Assembly: GCF_023091745.1 (NCBI RefSeq)
Contig: NC_068910.1
Coordinates: 53,989,272-54,053,271 of the forward strand
Source: Budorcas taxicolor
Taxonomy: Eukaryota; Chordata; Mammalia; Artiodactyla; Bovidae
Length of the DNA: 64,000 nucleotides
Direction: 5' to 3'
Position numbers and translations under genes: made by a program. Numbering within the stretch: the first letter of the stretch is position 1; every line of letters starts with the position of its first letter. The notes beneath the pieces are model-generated. The model saw only the letters and a list, made by a program, of their open reading frames with translations, ran no database searches and had not been told where the DNA came from. Shown one piece after another: positions 32,102 to 42,541 of this stretch.

Positions 32102-32294
32102 AACCTCCCTGGCAGTCCAGTGCTAACACTCCAAGCTTCCAGTGCAGGGAGCCCCGGGTCCATCCCTGGTCAGGGAACTAGATCCCACACGCTGCAACTC
32201 AAAGTTCACATGCCGCAACGAAGATCGAAGATCCCCAAACTGATTATCCCAGCACAGCCAAATAAGTAAGTAATAAATAAAAAAATCTTTGTAA
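32102..32294 (+). mobile_element. CHR-type SINE inside L1
   Basis: 'cctccctggcagtccagtgc' head; tail rich in aataaata. An antisense Bov-tA has inserted into that tail, and the tail resumes at 32466-32490. Confidence 0.85.
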
Positions 32295-32465
32295 CCTCAG
32301 GGACTGTAGCCCACCAGGCTCCTCTGTCCATGGAATTCTTCAGGCAAAAATACTGGAGTGGGCAACCATTCCCTTCTCCAGGGGAACTTCTCAACCCAGG
32401 GATTGAACCAGGTCTCCTGCATTATGGGCAGATTCTTTACCATCTGAGCCACCAGGGAAGCCTAA
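32295..32465 (-). mobile_element. Bov-tA SINE in the CHR tail
   Basis: Antisense, lacking its 3' terminal part (starts at 'gggactgtagcccaccaggc'). Third nesting level in this spot: L1, then CHR, then Bov-tA. Confidence 0.87.
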
Positions 32466-32895
32466 TAAATAAAATAAATATTAAATGAAAAAGTTACAAG
32501 ATGAAGAGTTCTGGAGACGGATGGTGGCGAGGGTTACACAGCAATGTGAACGTACTTGATGCCCCTGGACTGTACACTTAGAAATGCTCAAGGTGGGAAA
32601 TTTCATAACATAGACTTTTAACCTCTGTTTTCTGTCTATGGATTTGCCTCTTTTTTTTTTTTTCGCTTTTTAAATCTGAGAACATAGCTTTAGTTCTTTT
32701 CCTGCTAGAAGGTTGAGGGACAGAATGAATGGATATTCTCTTAAGGGCTCTTCCAAGCATTCTTTTTCTCAATAGTTTTATTCATTAAAAAGAACATCAG
32801 TATCTGTTCCTTTTGTATAGATGACACATCTGTTGTGAGTTTTTGTTGTGATATATTTTTTCCTTTTCTTAAATTTATCTGTAATTAATTTACAT

Positions 32896-33111
32896 GGACT
32901 CCCAGGTGGCGCAGTGGTAAAGAATCCGCCTGCCAATGCAGGAGATGCAAGAGATGAAGGTTTGATCCCTGGGTCAGGAAGATCCCCTGGAGGAAGGCAT
33001 GAAAACCCACACCAGTGTTCTTGCCTAGAGAATCCCATGGGCAGAGGAGCCTGGAGGGCTGTGGTCCATGGGGTCACAAAGAGTCGGACACGACTGAGCC
33101 ACTCAACACAT
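32896..33111 (+). mobile_element. Bov-tA SINE inside L1
   Basis: Full-length sense copy, 'ctcccaggtggcgcagtggt' to 'gacacgactgagccactcaa'. Confidence 0.92.
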
Positions 33112-33323
33112 ATACGTACAAACTTGATTTACAATACTGTGTTAATTTCAGGTATTGAGCTGAAAGTGATTCAGACACACACATACATGTGTGCGTGTGT
33201 GCACACACACACACATATATAAAATCTTCTTTGGATTCTTTACCATTACAAGTTATTACAAGATACTGAATGGAGTTCCCTGTGCTGTATACTAGGTTCT
33301 TGTTGTTAATCTAGTTCGTGTAT

Positions 33324-33589
33324 GCTAAGTCACTTCAGTCGTGTCCGACTCTGTGTGACCCCATAGATGGCAGCCCACCAGGCTCCCCCGTCCCTGGGAC
33401 TCTCCAGGCAAGAACACTGGAGTGGGTTGCCATTTCCTTCTCCAATGCATGAAAGTGAAAAGTGAAAGTGAAGTCGCTCAGTCGTGTCCGACCCTCAGCG
33501 ACCCCATGGACTGCAGCCTACCAGGCTCCTCCATCCATGGGATTTTCCAGGCACGAGTACTGGAGTGGGGTGCCATTGCCTTCTCCGAA
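33324..33589 (-). mobile_element. Bov-A2 dimeric SINE inside L1
   Basis: Complete dimer: two Bov-A units joined by the linker 'aatgcatgaaagtgaaaagt' at about 33444. It is the only full Bov-A2 dimer I see. TSD ttcgtgtat at 33315-33323 and 33590-33598 inside the L1 sequence. Confidence 0.95.
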
Positions 33590-33800
33590 TTCGTGTATAG
33601 TGGTTTGTATCTGTTAGTCCCATATTCCTAATTTATCTCGCCCCTTTGGTAACCATACATTTGTTTTTTATGTCTGTGGGTCTATTTCTGTTTTGTTTAT
33701 AGACTTATTTATATTGTTTTTTATATCCCACATATAAGTGATATCATATAATACTTGTTTTTAATTTACTTCACTTAGTATGATACTTAACGTATTTTTT

Positions 33801-33973
33801 TTCTATAAAATAGCCTCCATGGTATATCCTGCCTCCTCATTTTCCCATCTCAAGGTTCTCTCTGGGGGGATTGGGTGTGGGGCGTGACTGTGTACGTGAT
33901 GCAGCTGAGTGTAGACACTGCTGTTTCTGTAGAACAACCTCAGTGATAGGAGAGGACCTGTCGGTCACGTATT
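33801..33973. other. Unique sequence
   Basis: Nothing recognised. The next SINE's left TSD begins at 33974. Confidence 0.4.
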
Positions 33974-33986
33974 AAAATACTTCACA

Positions 33987-34122
33987 GGACTTCCCTGATG
34001 GCCCAGTGGCCAAGACTCTGTGCTCCCAATGCAGGGGCCCCAGGTTCGATCCCTGATCAGGGAACTAGATACCACTTGCCACGACTAAGACCTGGTGCAG
34101 CCAAATAAATAAATATTAAATG
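33987..34122 (+). mobile_element. CHR-type SINE with 13-bp TSD
   Basis: Clean copy with 'aggttcgatccctgatcagg' and a (TAAA)-type tail. Perfect TSD aaaatacttcaca at 33974-33986 and 34123-34135. Confidence 0.95.
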
Positions 34123-34135
34123 AAAATACTTCACA

Positions 34136-34439
34136 TTTACCAGCATTATCACTCTGTACATTTGTATATATATATATGTCGACTTCTTTTTCTTAGACTG
34201 TGGAATAGTTGTATGCACTATACTTATTTTGATGTGTTTTATGGATTTTTGTAGTTTGAAATTGACTTACCATGCACTGATGAATACTGATTCTCAACAA
34301 TTGTCTGACGTAGTATGAATAGCTGTGAGCTCGAGGACACTGAAGCCGTGGACTGAGCCTGGAATTGTTGCCTCTTGGCAAGCAGTGTCTTGACCAAGGT
34401 TGACTGAATGCAGGCGGCATAGTAGGTATTGCCCTGAGT
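34136..34439. other. AT-rich unique sequence
   Basis: TA-repeat at about 34167-34178. No gene. Confidence 0.45.
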
Positions 34440-34650
34440 GAGTGAGTGAAGTCGCTCAGTCATGTCCGACTCTTTGCGACCCCGTGGACTGTAGCCCACC
34501 AAGCTCCTCCGTCCATGGGATTCTCCAGGAAAGAATACTGGAGTGTGTTGCCATTTCCCTCTCCAGGGGATCTTCCCGACCCAGGGATCGAACCCAGGTC
34601 TCCCACATTGCAGGCAGACGCTTTAGCCTCTGAGCCATCAGGGAAGCCCC
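34440..34650 (-). mobile_element. Bov-tA SINE
   Basis: Near-consensus antisense copy; preceded by a 'gagtgagtgagtg' tail. Confidence 0.93.
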
Positions 34651-34736
34651 AAGACCAATGCAAGTCTCCCACTGTGTGGACTGGGAGCAGTACAGGTATT
34701 TGTTTTCCCTGAATTAACTACAATAAGCTCCATCGT

Positions 34737-35652
34737 TTGTTTGTTTTTTTAATTATTTATCTGGCTGTGCCAGGTCTTAGTTGTGGCACTCAGGATCTTC
34801 CATCTTCATTGGGGCCTGTGGGATCTTTAGTTGAAGCCTGTGGGATCTTTAGTTGAGGCCTATGGGATCTTTAGTTGAGGCCTGTGGGATCTTTAGTTGA
34901 GGCATGTGGGATCTTTAGTTGAGGCCTGTGGGATCTTTAGTTGAAGCCTGTTGGATCTTTAGTTGGGGCATGTGGGATCTTTAGTTGGGGATGTGGGATC
35001 TTTAGTTGGGGCATGTGAGATCTTTAGTTGAGGCCTGTGGGATCTTTAGTTGAGGCCTGTGGGATCTTTAGCTGAGGCCTGTGGGATCATTAGTTGGGGC
35101 ATGTGGGATCTTTAGTTGGGGCATGTGGGATCTTTAGTTGGGGCATATGGGATCTTTAGTTGGGGCATGTGGGATCTTTAGTTGGGGCCTGTGGGATCTT
35201 TAGTTGGGGCATGTGGGATCTTTAGTTGGGGCATGTGGGATCTTAGTTGAAGCCTGTGGGATCTTTAGTTGAGGCATGTGGGATCTTTAGTTGGGGCATG
35301 TGGGATCTTTAGTTGGGGCATGTGGGATCTTAGTTGAAGCCTGTGGAATCTTTAGTTGAGGCATGTGGGATCTTTAGTTGAAGCCTGTGGGATCTTTAGT
35401 TGAAGCCTGTGGGATCTTTAGTTGAAGCCTGTGGGATCTTTAGTTGGGGCATGTGGGATCTTTGGTTGAAGCCTGTGGGATCTTTAGTTGGGGCATGTGG
35501 GATCTTTAGTTGGGGCCTGTGGGATCTTTAGTTGGGGCATGTGGGATCTTTAGTTGGGGCATGTGGGATCTAGTTCCCTGACCAAGGATCGAGTTTGGGA
35601 CCCCTTGATTAGGAGTGCAGAGTCTTAGCCTCTGGACCACCAGGGAGGTCCC
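34737..35652 (-). mobile_element. CHR-type SINE expanded by an internal tandem repeat
   Basis: The SINE tail (34737-34800, 'tttatctggctgtgccaggt') and head (35565-35652, ending 'ctggaccaccagggaggtcc') are ordinary. Between them the element's own short middle segment has been amplified to about 745 bp, giving a total near 915 bp versus the usual 110-350 bp for this family in the window. Confidence 0.92.
34820..35564. repeat. 22-bp minisatellite, 34 units
   Basis: Unit gggatctttagttgRRGCMTGT (22 bp), 34 tandem copies by direct count; units 8, 20 and 24 are 21 bp. Variants fall into three types by the segment after 'ttagttg': gaagcc, gaggcc/gaggca, and ggggca/ggggcc. Units 18-21 (35193-35279) and 22-25 (35280-35366) repeat the same order of four variants, an 87-bp higher-order duplication. 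Confidence 0.97.
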
Positions 35653-36179
35653 AAGCTTCGTTTTCTTTACCGAGGGGACTCTTGGAGTTGAGTTTTCATC
35701 AGTCTCAGAGCTTGTGATTGACTGGACTGTTAACTATTGATTAGTTTTCTTGGAGGACGCCTCGGAGCTTTTGGAGAGGACATTTGTGCTCAATATGAAG
35801 CCTTATTCCTCACCTTGCTGCTCCTCTTTCTTGCGCTAGAGACAGAGCAAGAAAGTCTTATAATAACAAGGGCTCTTATTGCCTTCCCATCTTGAGGGCA
35901 GCGCATATTCTCACTCTGGGCTAAATGCCCCATAACCCCCGTCATGAAGGGTATAAATAGCTTTACTGGAATCTTGTCTTTTTTTTTTTTGCCTTCTGTG
36001 GAAGTTGATGTCACTTGTAGCTGACAATGAAATGTGAATCTGAAGATTCTTAGGTATTTTGTTATACAGCGTTCTTTGGCTGCAGTTCAGACCTTGTCAC
36101 CCTTTGACCAGGGAAGGTATTCCTTTGCTTCATTCACTGCATCTACAGACATTCCTTGAGTGCCTTTTAGATGCCAGGT
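35653..36179. other. Unique sequence
   Basis: No gene or named repeat; T-run at about 35979-35990. Confidence 0.45.
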
Positions 36180-36189
36180 TTTTTATAAT

Positions 36190-36396
36190 TGGGCTTCCCT
36201 GGTGGCTCAGTGGTAAAGAATCCTCCTGCAAAGCAGGAGACGTGGGTTGGATCCCTGTGTTGGGACGATCCCCTGGAGAAGGAAATAGCAACCCACTCCA
36301 GTATTCTTGCCTGGGAAATCCCATGGACTGAAGAACCTGGTGGGCCACAGACCATGGGATTGAAAAGAGTTGGATATGACTTAGCAACTGAGCACA
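36190..36396 (+). mobile_element. Bov-tA SINE
   Basis: Full-length copy. Likely TSD ttttataatt (36180-36189) versus ttttatcatt (36397-36406). Confidence 0.92.
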
Positions 36397-37000
36397 TTTT
36401 ATCATTAAATTTCTAACCTGAGGACTGGTGCTCATGGTTTGCCAGATTTTAAATTCTACTGGATAACTAGGTTTCAAGTTAATTAACTCTAGCTAAAAAA
36501 TTAGACTTCCTATTAAGATGAAAATTAATTATATAAGATTAATACAGATAACTGAAAGCCTTCCTATATCTGAAACAGCTCTTAAGATCCTCAAATTTTG
36601 ACAAGTTGGGCCAATATTATTCTATGAAAACAAACAAACAAAACCCCAACCAACCCCTATGAGCTTTAATACGCATTGCAAATTGTTTTATGGTATGGGA
36701 AATTACAGAAGTATTCACACAACTTGTAAAATCTAAGTGAACTTTTTAGGAAATCCATCAAATTGTGGATTGACAAGCCCTTAAATATTACTACTGACGA
36801 CCACAGGCATTAATAATTCAGAAGGCTGGTTTTTTTTTTTTTAATGTTGTCACTAGAAGTATATGGGATAGTCTTGAGTAAAGACATGAATTTTTATTCA
36901 ATGAAACTCCACAAACAATAAATCTAATATTTTGCAATTCTGTGCTAATAGTGAGTTCATTTGGGAATGTGCCAGAGGTTAACTTTTCCTATTGTTTTTC

Positions 37001-37145
37001 CTGGGCTTCCCTGATAGCTCAGTTGGTGAAGAATCCGCCTGCAATACAGGAGACCCCGGTTCTATTCCTGGGTTGGGAAGATTCCCTGCAGAAGGGAAAG
37101 GCTACCCACTCCAGTATTCTGGCCTGGAGAATTCCATGGATTGCT
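37001..37145 (+). mobile_element. Bov-tA SINE, 3'-truncated
   Basis: Head and about half of the body, ending at 'ggagaattccatgga'. Confidence 0.88.
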
Positions 37146-37374
37146 TCTCCTGTTCTGTTAACAGGAATCTGAAACATAGTTCCATTGGGTTGAAGGTTAG
37201 CATGCAATTCTATGCTGCACTGGATTCTGAAATACGCTAAGATTTCCAGCTCATTTTCCCATTTTATTCCTATTTCCTATTTTTCATTGTTTGCTTTTAC
37301 ATATATGCTTTTCCTCTATCAGTTTTTTCCCTCTTGAGTTCATCTCCAAATAGTCATTTAAGAGTCATTTAAAT

Positions 37375-37440
37375 ATCATTAAATCAGCTATACTTCAATG
37401 AAAAAAATAAATTTAAAATAATTAAATTAATAAACAATTT
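37375..37440 (+). mobile_element. L1 3' tail remnant
   Basis: 'tcagctatacttcaatgaaa' followed by an A-rich tail matches the last bases of L1 copies. Very short. Confidence 0.5.
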
Positions 37441-38622
37441 GTAAAAGCTACTAACATTAGAATTTTATGGATTCTTTCAGTGTAGTCTTCTGATTAAATA
37501 ATGGAAGACAATCTAAAAAACTTGTTTTTTTTCAAGAAGTTAGCTTCTAGTCCAAATCACATCTTTCAAAAAAGTTATGTTCATTATATGAAAAACTAAA
37601 AGTTCTAAATACCAATGACCTTGATTTCATCTGTGAGCTTATGGTATATTCAGACAGGACAAACCCTGCTGCTCTCCCTGAAATTCTGTAATTGTGAAGT
37701 GTTTAGTTGTTTTTTGGTAGGCGAAGTTCACTTCAGTTCTCCTCGATTATTTTCAATCTTTAAAATATTTCACATTATCTTATCACCCCCTTGAGATAAA
37801 GAAGTACTTTTGGACAAAATGTGATTCCAGCCAGAGAATATTTTATGTAACTTAAGGGTTAGTAAAATTTTATTACTTGCTTCCTCAAGAAAATCTAGAT
37901 ACTATCAATTTAGCGTCTAACCTTCTTTGACATAATCCTCACTCTCACTTTATGACAGTCTGTTCTGTTTTATTTAATGGTTTAATAGAATCATGTTTGG
38001 AACTGGCTGGAAAGCAATTGCAAGAAATGGTTTACAGGCTACTTTTAATGGGCAGTGTTAGAGGATTTATGGCTCTCAGCTCTAACATTATTATTGTTAT
38101 TAAAAATTATTTGTTGATTGCTGGTGGTTGTGCTTGGAGTCACATGAGACATAAAGAAGCTGTAATTATTGCCCTATGCTCCATTATCCGGCAAATAAAA
38201 GCAATGTGTCTCCATATGGTCTCTCTGACTCTATCTGAACTATATCTCCCTGTAGGGAATGGATATTGCTTAGTGTGAGGTGATGCCTTTTCACCTTATT
38301 TTCACTGACTTTCTTCCCACAAATATTAGATTCCATGGCAGTCCAGTTGAACTCCCTAAGAGAAAGTACTGGAGTGTCAAGGTGTACCAGTGACCTCTGC
38401 CTGCAGGTCACGTTGCTTCCTGACACCAAGTCGAGCCTTACGCTGCCCTTGCCCATGTCAGAGAGCGAGTATTGGAGATAACCATAGAGGTCAGAGTCAC
38501 TTAAAACTGACTGGAAGAGGCATTTCCCCACAGGATGAGATAAAGGGATTTCTTCCTTCACATTGGCAAGGACACTTGACAAACTCTGCTTGTGCCCAGG
38601 TTGATAAGAGTTGTCTCTCTAT

Positions 38623-38750
38623 TTTATTTTTAAAATTTTTTGGCCATGCCACGCAGCATGTGGGATCTTCGTTCCTGGACCAGGGAATGAACCCCTTCCC
38701 CTTGCACTGGAAGAGTGAAGTCTTGACCACGGCATCACCTGGGAGGTCTC
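38623..38750 (-). mobile_element. CHR-type SINE
   Basis: Reversed copy, 'ttggccatgccacgcagcat' to 'acggcatcacctgggaggtc'. tgtctctct repeats on both flanks (38613-38621, 38753-38761). Confidence 0.85.
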
Positions 38751-39019
38751 CACTGTCTCTCTTAGGCTGGGCTGTGCTTGCCGTACATTTTATTTTCTGC
38801 AGGCCTGTTTACTGGACAGACAAGGGCAGGTGCCATGGGGGGATGCTCTTGGCTCCAAAGGCCCTGCGCCTTTTGATTCCAGCTGAAAACAGTTTGTAAA
38901 GCACAGTTTTTCAGCTCGCTAAGGAAGAAAGGAAGGCGGAAAGGAGAAAGGGACAGAGGCATAGAAAGAAGGAAGGACCAGAGGAAGGAAGGAAGGCAGT
39001 TAGAATTAGGCAGTCACTC
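38751..39019. other. Unique sequence with GGAA-rich run
   Basis: Purine microsatellite-like stretch (gaag/ggaa repeats) at about 38922-38998; otherwise nothing recognised. Confidence 0.5.
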
Positions 39020-39745
39020 AAAAAGATTTATTATTTACTTATTTATATTGAAGTCTAGTTGATTTACAATGCTGTGTTAATTTCTACTGTACGGCAAATG
39101 ATTCAGTTATACATACATACATATGCATTTTTAAATATTCTTTTCCATTATGGTTTATCATAGAACACTGAATATATAGTTCCCTGTGCTATACAGTAGG
39201 TCCTTGTTGGTTATCCATTCTGCATATAGCCGCTTACATCTGCTAACCCTAAATTCCCACTCCATCCCTCCCCCAACCCGCTCCCCCTTGGCAACCACTA
39301 GTCTGTTCTCTATGTCCATGATTCTATTTCTGTTTCATAGACAGGTTCCTGTTTCATTTTGTGTCATATTTTAGATTCCATATATAAGTGAAAGCATATG
39401 GCATTTGTCTTTCTCTTTCTGACTTCGCTTAATGTGATAATCTCTAATTGCATCCATGTTTCTGTCACTGACTTTATTTCATTTTTTATGGCTGAGTAAT
39501 ATTCCATTATCTGTATGTACCACACCTTCTTTATCCATTCATCTGTCCATGGGCTTCCATGTCTTGGCTAATGTAAATAGTAATGCCATGAACATAGGGG
39601 TGTGTGTATCTTTTTGACTTACAGTTTCATCAGGGTACATTGCAGGACCACATGGCAACTTTATTTTTAGTTTTCTAAGGAACTCCATATTGTTCTCCAC
39701 AACAGCTGCACCAACTTATATTTCTACCAAATGGTGTAGGAGAGT
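39020..39745 (-). mobile_element. L1 3' part, 0.7 kb
   Basis: Uninterrupted antisense L1 3' sequence: tail near 39027-39048, 'ctgtgctatacagtaggtcc' at 39185, 'ccatgtttctgtcactgact' at 39454, 'gtaatattccattatctgta' at 39496, 'ccatattgttctccacaaca' at 39686. Ends abruptly at about 39745, a typical 5' truncation. Confidence 0.9.
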
Positions 39746-39967
39746 TCCCTAGGCTCTCTGGTGGCGAGGCAGGGTTGGGAGGAAAACATAGGTAAAATAT
39801 AGAAGGAACCCTCCCCAACCAGAGTACAGATAATTAGGATGAAACATGTGTTCCATACCCACAGCACAAGGTCAAAAGTGGGAAGTGGCGCTGGGGAATC
39901 CAGAGGCCAGAGGAGACTTCTAGCTGGTCTTCACACTATCAACAGGGACACAGCAGACTAAAGATGC
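39746..39967. other. Unique sequence
   Basis: Nothing recognised. Confidence 0.4.
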
Positions 39968-40182
39968 TTCGTTGCTGTTGTTTGCTCACTAACTCGTGTC
40001 CAATTCTTTGCCACCCTATGGACTGCAGCCTGCCAGACTCTTCTGTCCATGGGATTCTCCAGGCACGAATACTGGAGTGGGTTGCCATTCCCTTCTCCAG
40101 GGGATGTTCCCGACCAAGGATTGAACCTGAGTCTCCTGCATTGGCGGGCGGATTCTTTACCACTGAGCTATCAGGAAAGCCC
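39968..40182 (-). mobile_element. Bov-tA SINE
   Basis: Antisense copy with a GTT-type tail ('gttgctgttgtttgctcact') and intact reversed head. Confidence 0.92.
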
Positions 40183-41150
40183 ACAAATGCACCCTACTTT
40201 CCACAGTCTCTCTTTGCTCCTACTTTGCATCAATTCTTTCTTACAAAAAGAGCATATTTCCTAGCAGTGGAAAAGGAAAGGCAACAGATGAAGAGGGTAC
40301 CAAACATTTAGCAATACAAAAGAGGAGAGAAGGAATCTTGGAGCGCTGAATGTTTGCTTCCAACCACCGTAAAGAGGGTTCAAATATAAAAATCGTATCT
40401 TTGTAACAGTCCTTCCTTTTCAAGAGAAGGAAGAAACACAGTTTATATTGCAGCGCAGTGTGCATATTACGTGTGTGGACACGCATGTCTATGTCCAAAA
40501 CACAAGTTTTACAAACCAGTACTTACAGTGTAAATATTCTGTATCATCTGTTCTGTAGCCGGTGGCTGGGATGTAGAAGGTAAGAGAAGACAGCCCCCTG
40601 GTCTTTGGATGAAGCACTTGGTGTCGTTTACCGAGATGGAGACAGTGGGGGAGGGAATTTTTCAGACGTTTAGAGAGAAGAAATGCATGACATGAAGATT
40701 TCTGGCTTGGTCACGTTATGTTTGTGTTGCTTAGGATAGCAGCACTCACTCATTTTGGCCGTGACCCACAGTTAGACAGACATTTGAAATCAAGACCGAG
40801 CTGACCCCCTACATCTACCTGTGTGAGCACGTGTGTGTGTTTGAGAGGGCGTCTGTATTTCCCCCTTCCTGAGCAGGACCACGTGAGCTCTAGGCTGAGA
40901 GGTGGGTTGAAAGGTACTAGCTAAAGAGATGACTGGGTGAAGCGGTAGGGCCATCATGAACAGGGAGGAAGATTCTCAAATGTTTTCCCTCATTCCAGGC
41001 TGAGCCTGCATCCATATTCAGGACCCCCTTCCAGAAGCCAGTGACTAGGTATTTTCTGACGGCCAAGGTGGCTGAAGGTTGGAAGATGGCTCTCCATTCT
41101 TCCCTTTGCTACACCAGGAGCAGAGCAGGAAGGACGAAACTCTAGGTCTT
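40183..41150. other. Unique sequence, no gene seen
   Basis: A ~1-kb stretch without a recognised repeat. The 85-codon minus frame at 40241-40498 has no domain. Confidence 0.45.
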
Positions 41151-41161
41151 GTCTTGCTGTG

Positions 41162-42064
41162 TTATTGCTGTTGTTCAGGCGCTCGGTTGTGTCCGACTCT
41201 TTGTGACCCCGTGGACTGCAGCATGCCAGGGTTCCCTGTCCTTCACCATCTCCCAGAGCTTGTTCAAACGCATGTCTGTGGAGTCAGTGATCTATCTAAC
41301 CGTCTCATCCTCTGTTGTCCCCTTCTCCTCCTGCCTTCTGTCTTTCCCAGCATCAGGTGGCCAAAGTGTTAGGTAGGTAGAACAGGGACAGAGTCCGAAA
41401 TGGCAGTGGCTATAAGACAAGGAAAGGAAAAGCCTGCGAAAATGAAACAAAAGAAGGTCCGGGGACCGGAGTGAGGACCTCAGGCAAAACAGACAACACT
41501 CCTGGCTGGCCCAGTTTACATAGGACAGGCCCGGGGAGAGATAAACATATAAATAGAGGAGCCGGAGCCAGCTCTCTCTCCCGCGCGCTGGGGCGCTCTT
41601 CTCCTCGTGTCTTTAGATCGACGTGCCCTCACGCCTCGAAGATGGATTTTCCTGCCATCTTCTAAATAAAATAGAGCTGTGACACTGAGCTGTAACACTG
41701 ATTTGTCTAAGAGCTATAACACGGTCCATTCGAGACCTGAGAGCTATAACACGGTCTATCCAAGACCTGAGAGCTGTGACACGCCGAGGGTCTTTAATGT
41801 CCGTCCCTCCAAGTCTTTGTTGTGACGAGACAAGAACCGAGGAACAGGCACTCGCGTGACACAAAGGTTTGGAGCTGCAGCTTCAGCATCAGTCCTTCCA
41901 GTGAATATTCAGGGTTGGTTTCCTTTTGGATTGACTGGTTTGATCTCCTTGCAGTCCAAGGGACTCTCAAGAGTCTTCTCCAAAACCACAGTTTGAAAGC
42001 ATCAATTTTTCAGCGCTTGGTCTTCTTAATGGTTCAGCTCTTACATCCATACATGACTACTGGA
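41162..42064 (-). mobile_element. BovB LINE 3' fragment hosting a solo LTR
   Basis: BovB sequence at 41162-41366 and 41867-42064, antisense, 5'-truncated. An 11-bp perfect TSD, gtcttgctgtg, lies at 41151-41161 and 42065-42075, defining the insertion exactly. About 35 bp of BovB ('gggtcttttccaatga' region) is deleted near 41351. The LTR at 41367-41861 lies within. Confidence 0.95.
41367..41861 (+). mobile_element. Solo LTR nested in BovB
   Basis: 495 bp from TGTTAGG to GTGACA, with a 5-bp TSD caaag at 41362-41366 and 41862-41866. TATA-like cataaataga near 41548-41557; polyadenylation signal aataaa at about 41664-41669. U5 contains three imperfect ~31-bp repeats beginning 'gagctataacacggtc' / 'gagctgtgacacgcc' (about 41710-41785). 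No internal retroviral sequence. TSD length and layout leave the class open. Confidence 0.88.
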
Positions 42065-42166
42065 GTCTTGCTGTGAGAAAAAGCTAAATTATGATGCCTG
42101 AAGGAGCGTTTCCATTTTCTGCAGGATTCCGCACAACATCCTCTTGGTTAAAATCTGAACACATTC

Positions 42167-42313
42167 CAAAAAGAGTTTAAAAAAAGGAGGGGCGGAATTC
42201 CCTGGAGGTCCAGTGGTTAGGACTTCAGGGTTTCACTGCCTTGGGCCCAAGTGTGATTCCTGATGTTGCAGCCAAAAAAAAAAAAAAAAAAAAAAGCCCC
42301 AAACCAAAAAAAC
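42167..42313 (+). mobile_element. CHR-type SINE with 5' extra bases
   Basis: The SINE proper starts at about 42193 ('aattccctggaggtccagtg') and ends in an A-run (42273-42294). Perfect 17-bp TSD aaaatctgaacacattc at 42150-42166 and 42314-42330. About 25 bp between the left TSD and the SINE head belong to the inserted unit, and so do about 19 bp after the A-run. Confidence 0.9.
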
Positions 42314-42411
42314 AAAATCTGAACACATTCAATTTTCTACTAGTTTTTTGAGCTAAACGTATTGAAAAATATAGAGAAAAATTTAGCAAATATTCCCATT
42401 TACAACACCAA

Positions 42412-42541
42412 GTTTTTTTGTTGTTGTTGGTTGGTTGCTTTTTTGACCTCAAAGCCCGGCTTGCAGGATCTTAGTTCACTAATTTCAGGCTCTCATCAGT
42501 GAGAGAGCTGAGTCCCAACCACTGGACCGCCAGGGAAGTTC
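42412..42541 (-). mobile_element. CHR-type SINE
   Basis: Reversed, diverged copy: 'aagcccggcttgcaggatct' to 'actggaccgccagggaagtt'. Confidence 0.82.

Larger units (their letters stand above)
31945..32640 (+). mobile_element. L1 3' part split by two SINEs
   Basis: Sense L1 phrases 'gatagaaagtagaatgatgg', 'tttagtgggcacagagtttc' (to 32101) and 'gagttctggagacggatggt', 'ggactgtacacttagaaatg' (32495-32620). The duplicated 'aagatga' on either side marks the insertion point of the SINE pair. Confidence 0.8.
32855..33800 (-). mobile_element. L1 3' end split by Bov-tA and Bov-A2
   Basis: Antisense L1: 'aaatttatctgtaattaatt' before 32895, 'tgatttacaatactgtgtta' at 33126, 'ggagttccctgtgctgtata' at 33272, and 'cctttggtaaccatacattt' at 33643 through 'catataagtgatatcatata' at 33731. 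Two SINE insertions interrupt it. A CA/TG-rich microsatellite sits at 33175-33220. Confidence 0.85.
36407..38611. other. Repeat-poor AT-rich region, candidate conserved non-coding block
   Basis: About 2.2 kb with only one SINE fragment (37001-37145) and a ~65-bp L1 tail (37375-37440). Homeobox-type taatta cores are frequent (for example around 36479-36535 and 36809-36815). The best-looking block is 37950-38290, where AT-rich motifs alternate with G+C-moderate sequence. Frames of 108 and 132 codons on opposite strands at 37952-38582 show no known domain. Confidence 0.4.

Noticed and set aside
34820..35564. CRISPR-like regular repeat
   Set aside because: Units are directly tandem with no unique spacers, lie inside a SINE, and the genome is a ruminant's, so this is a minisatellite.
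38184..38899. Overlapping frames of 132 and 169 codons on opposite strands
   Set aside because: No domain, and the plus frame continues into a SINE. Possible conservation here would be non-coding.
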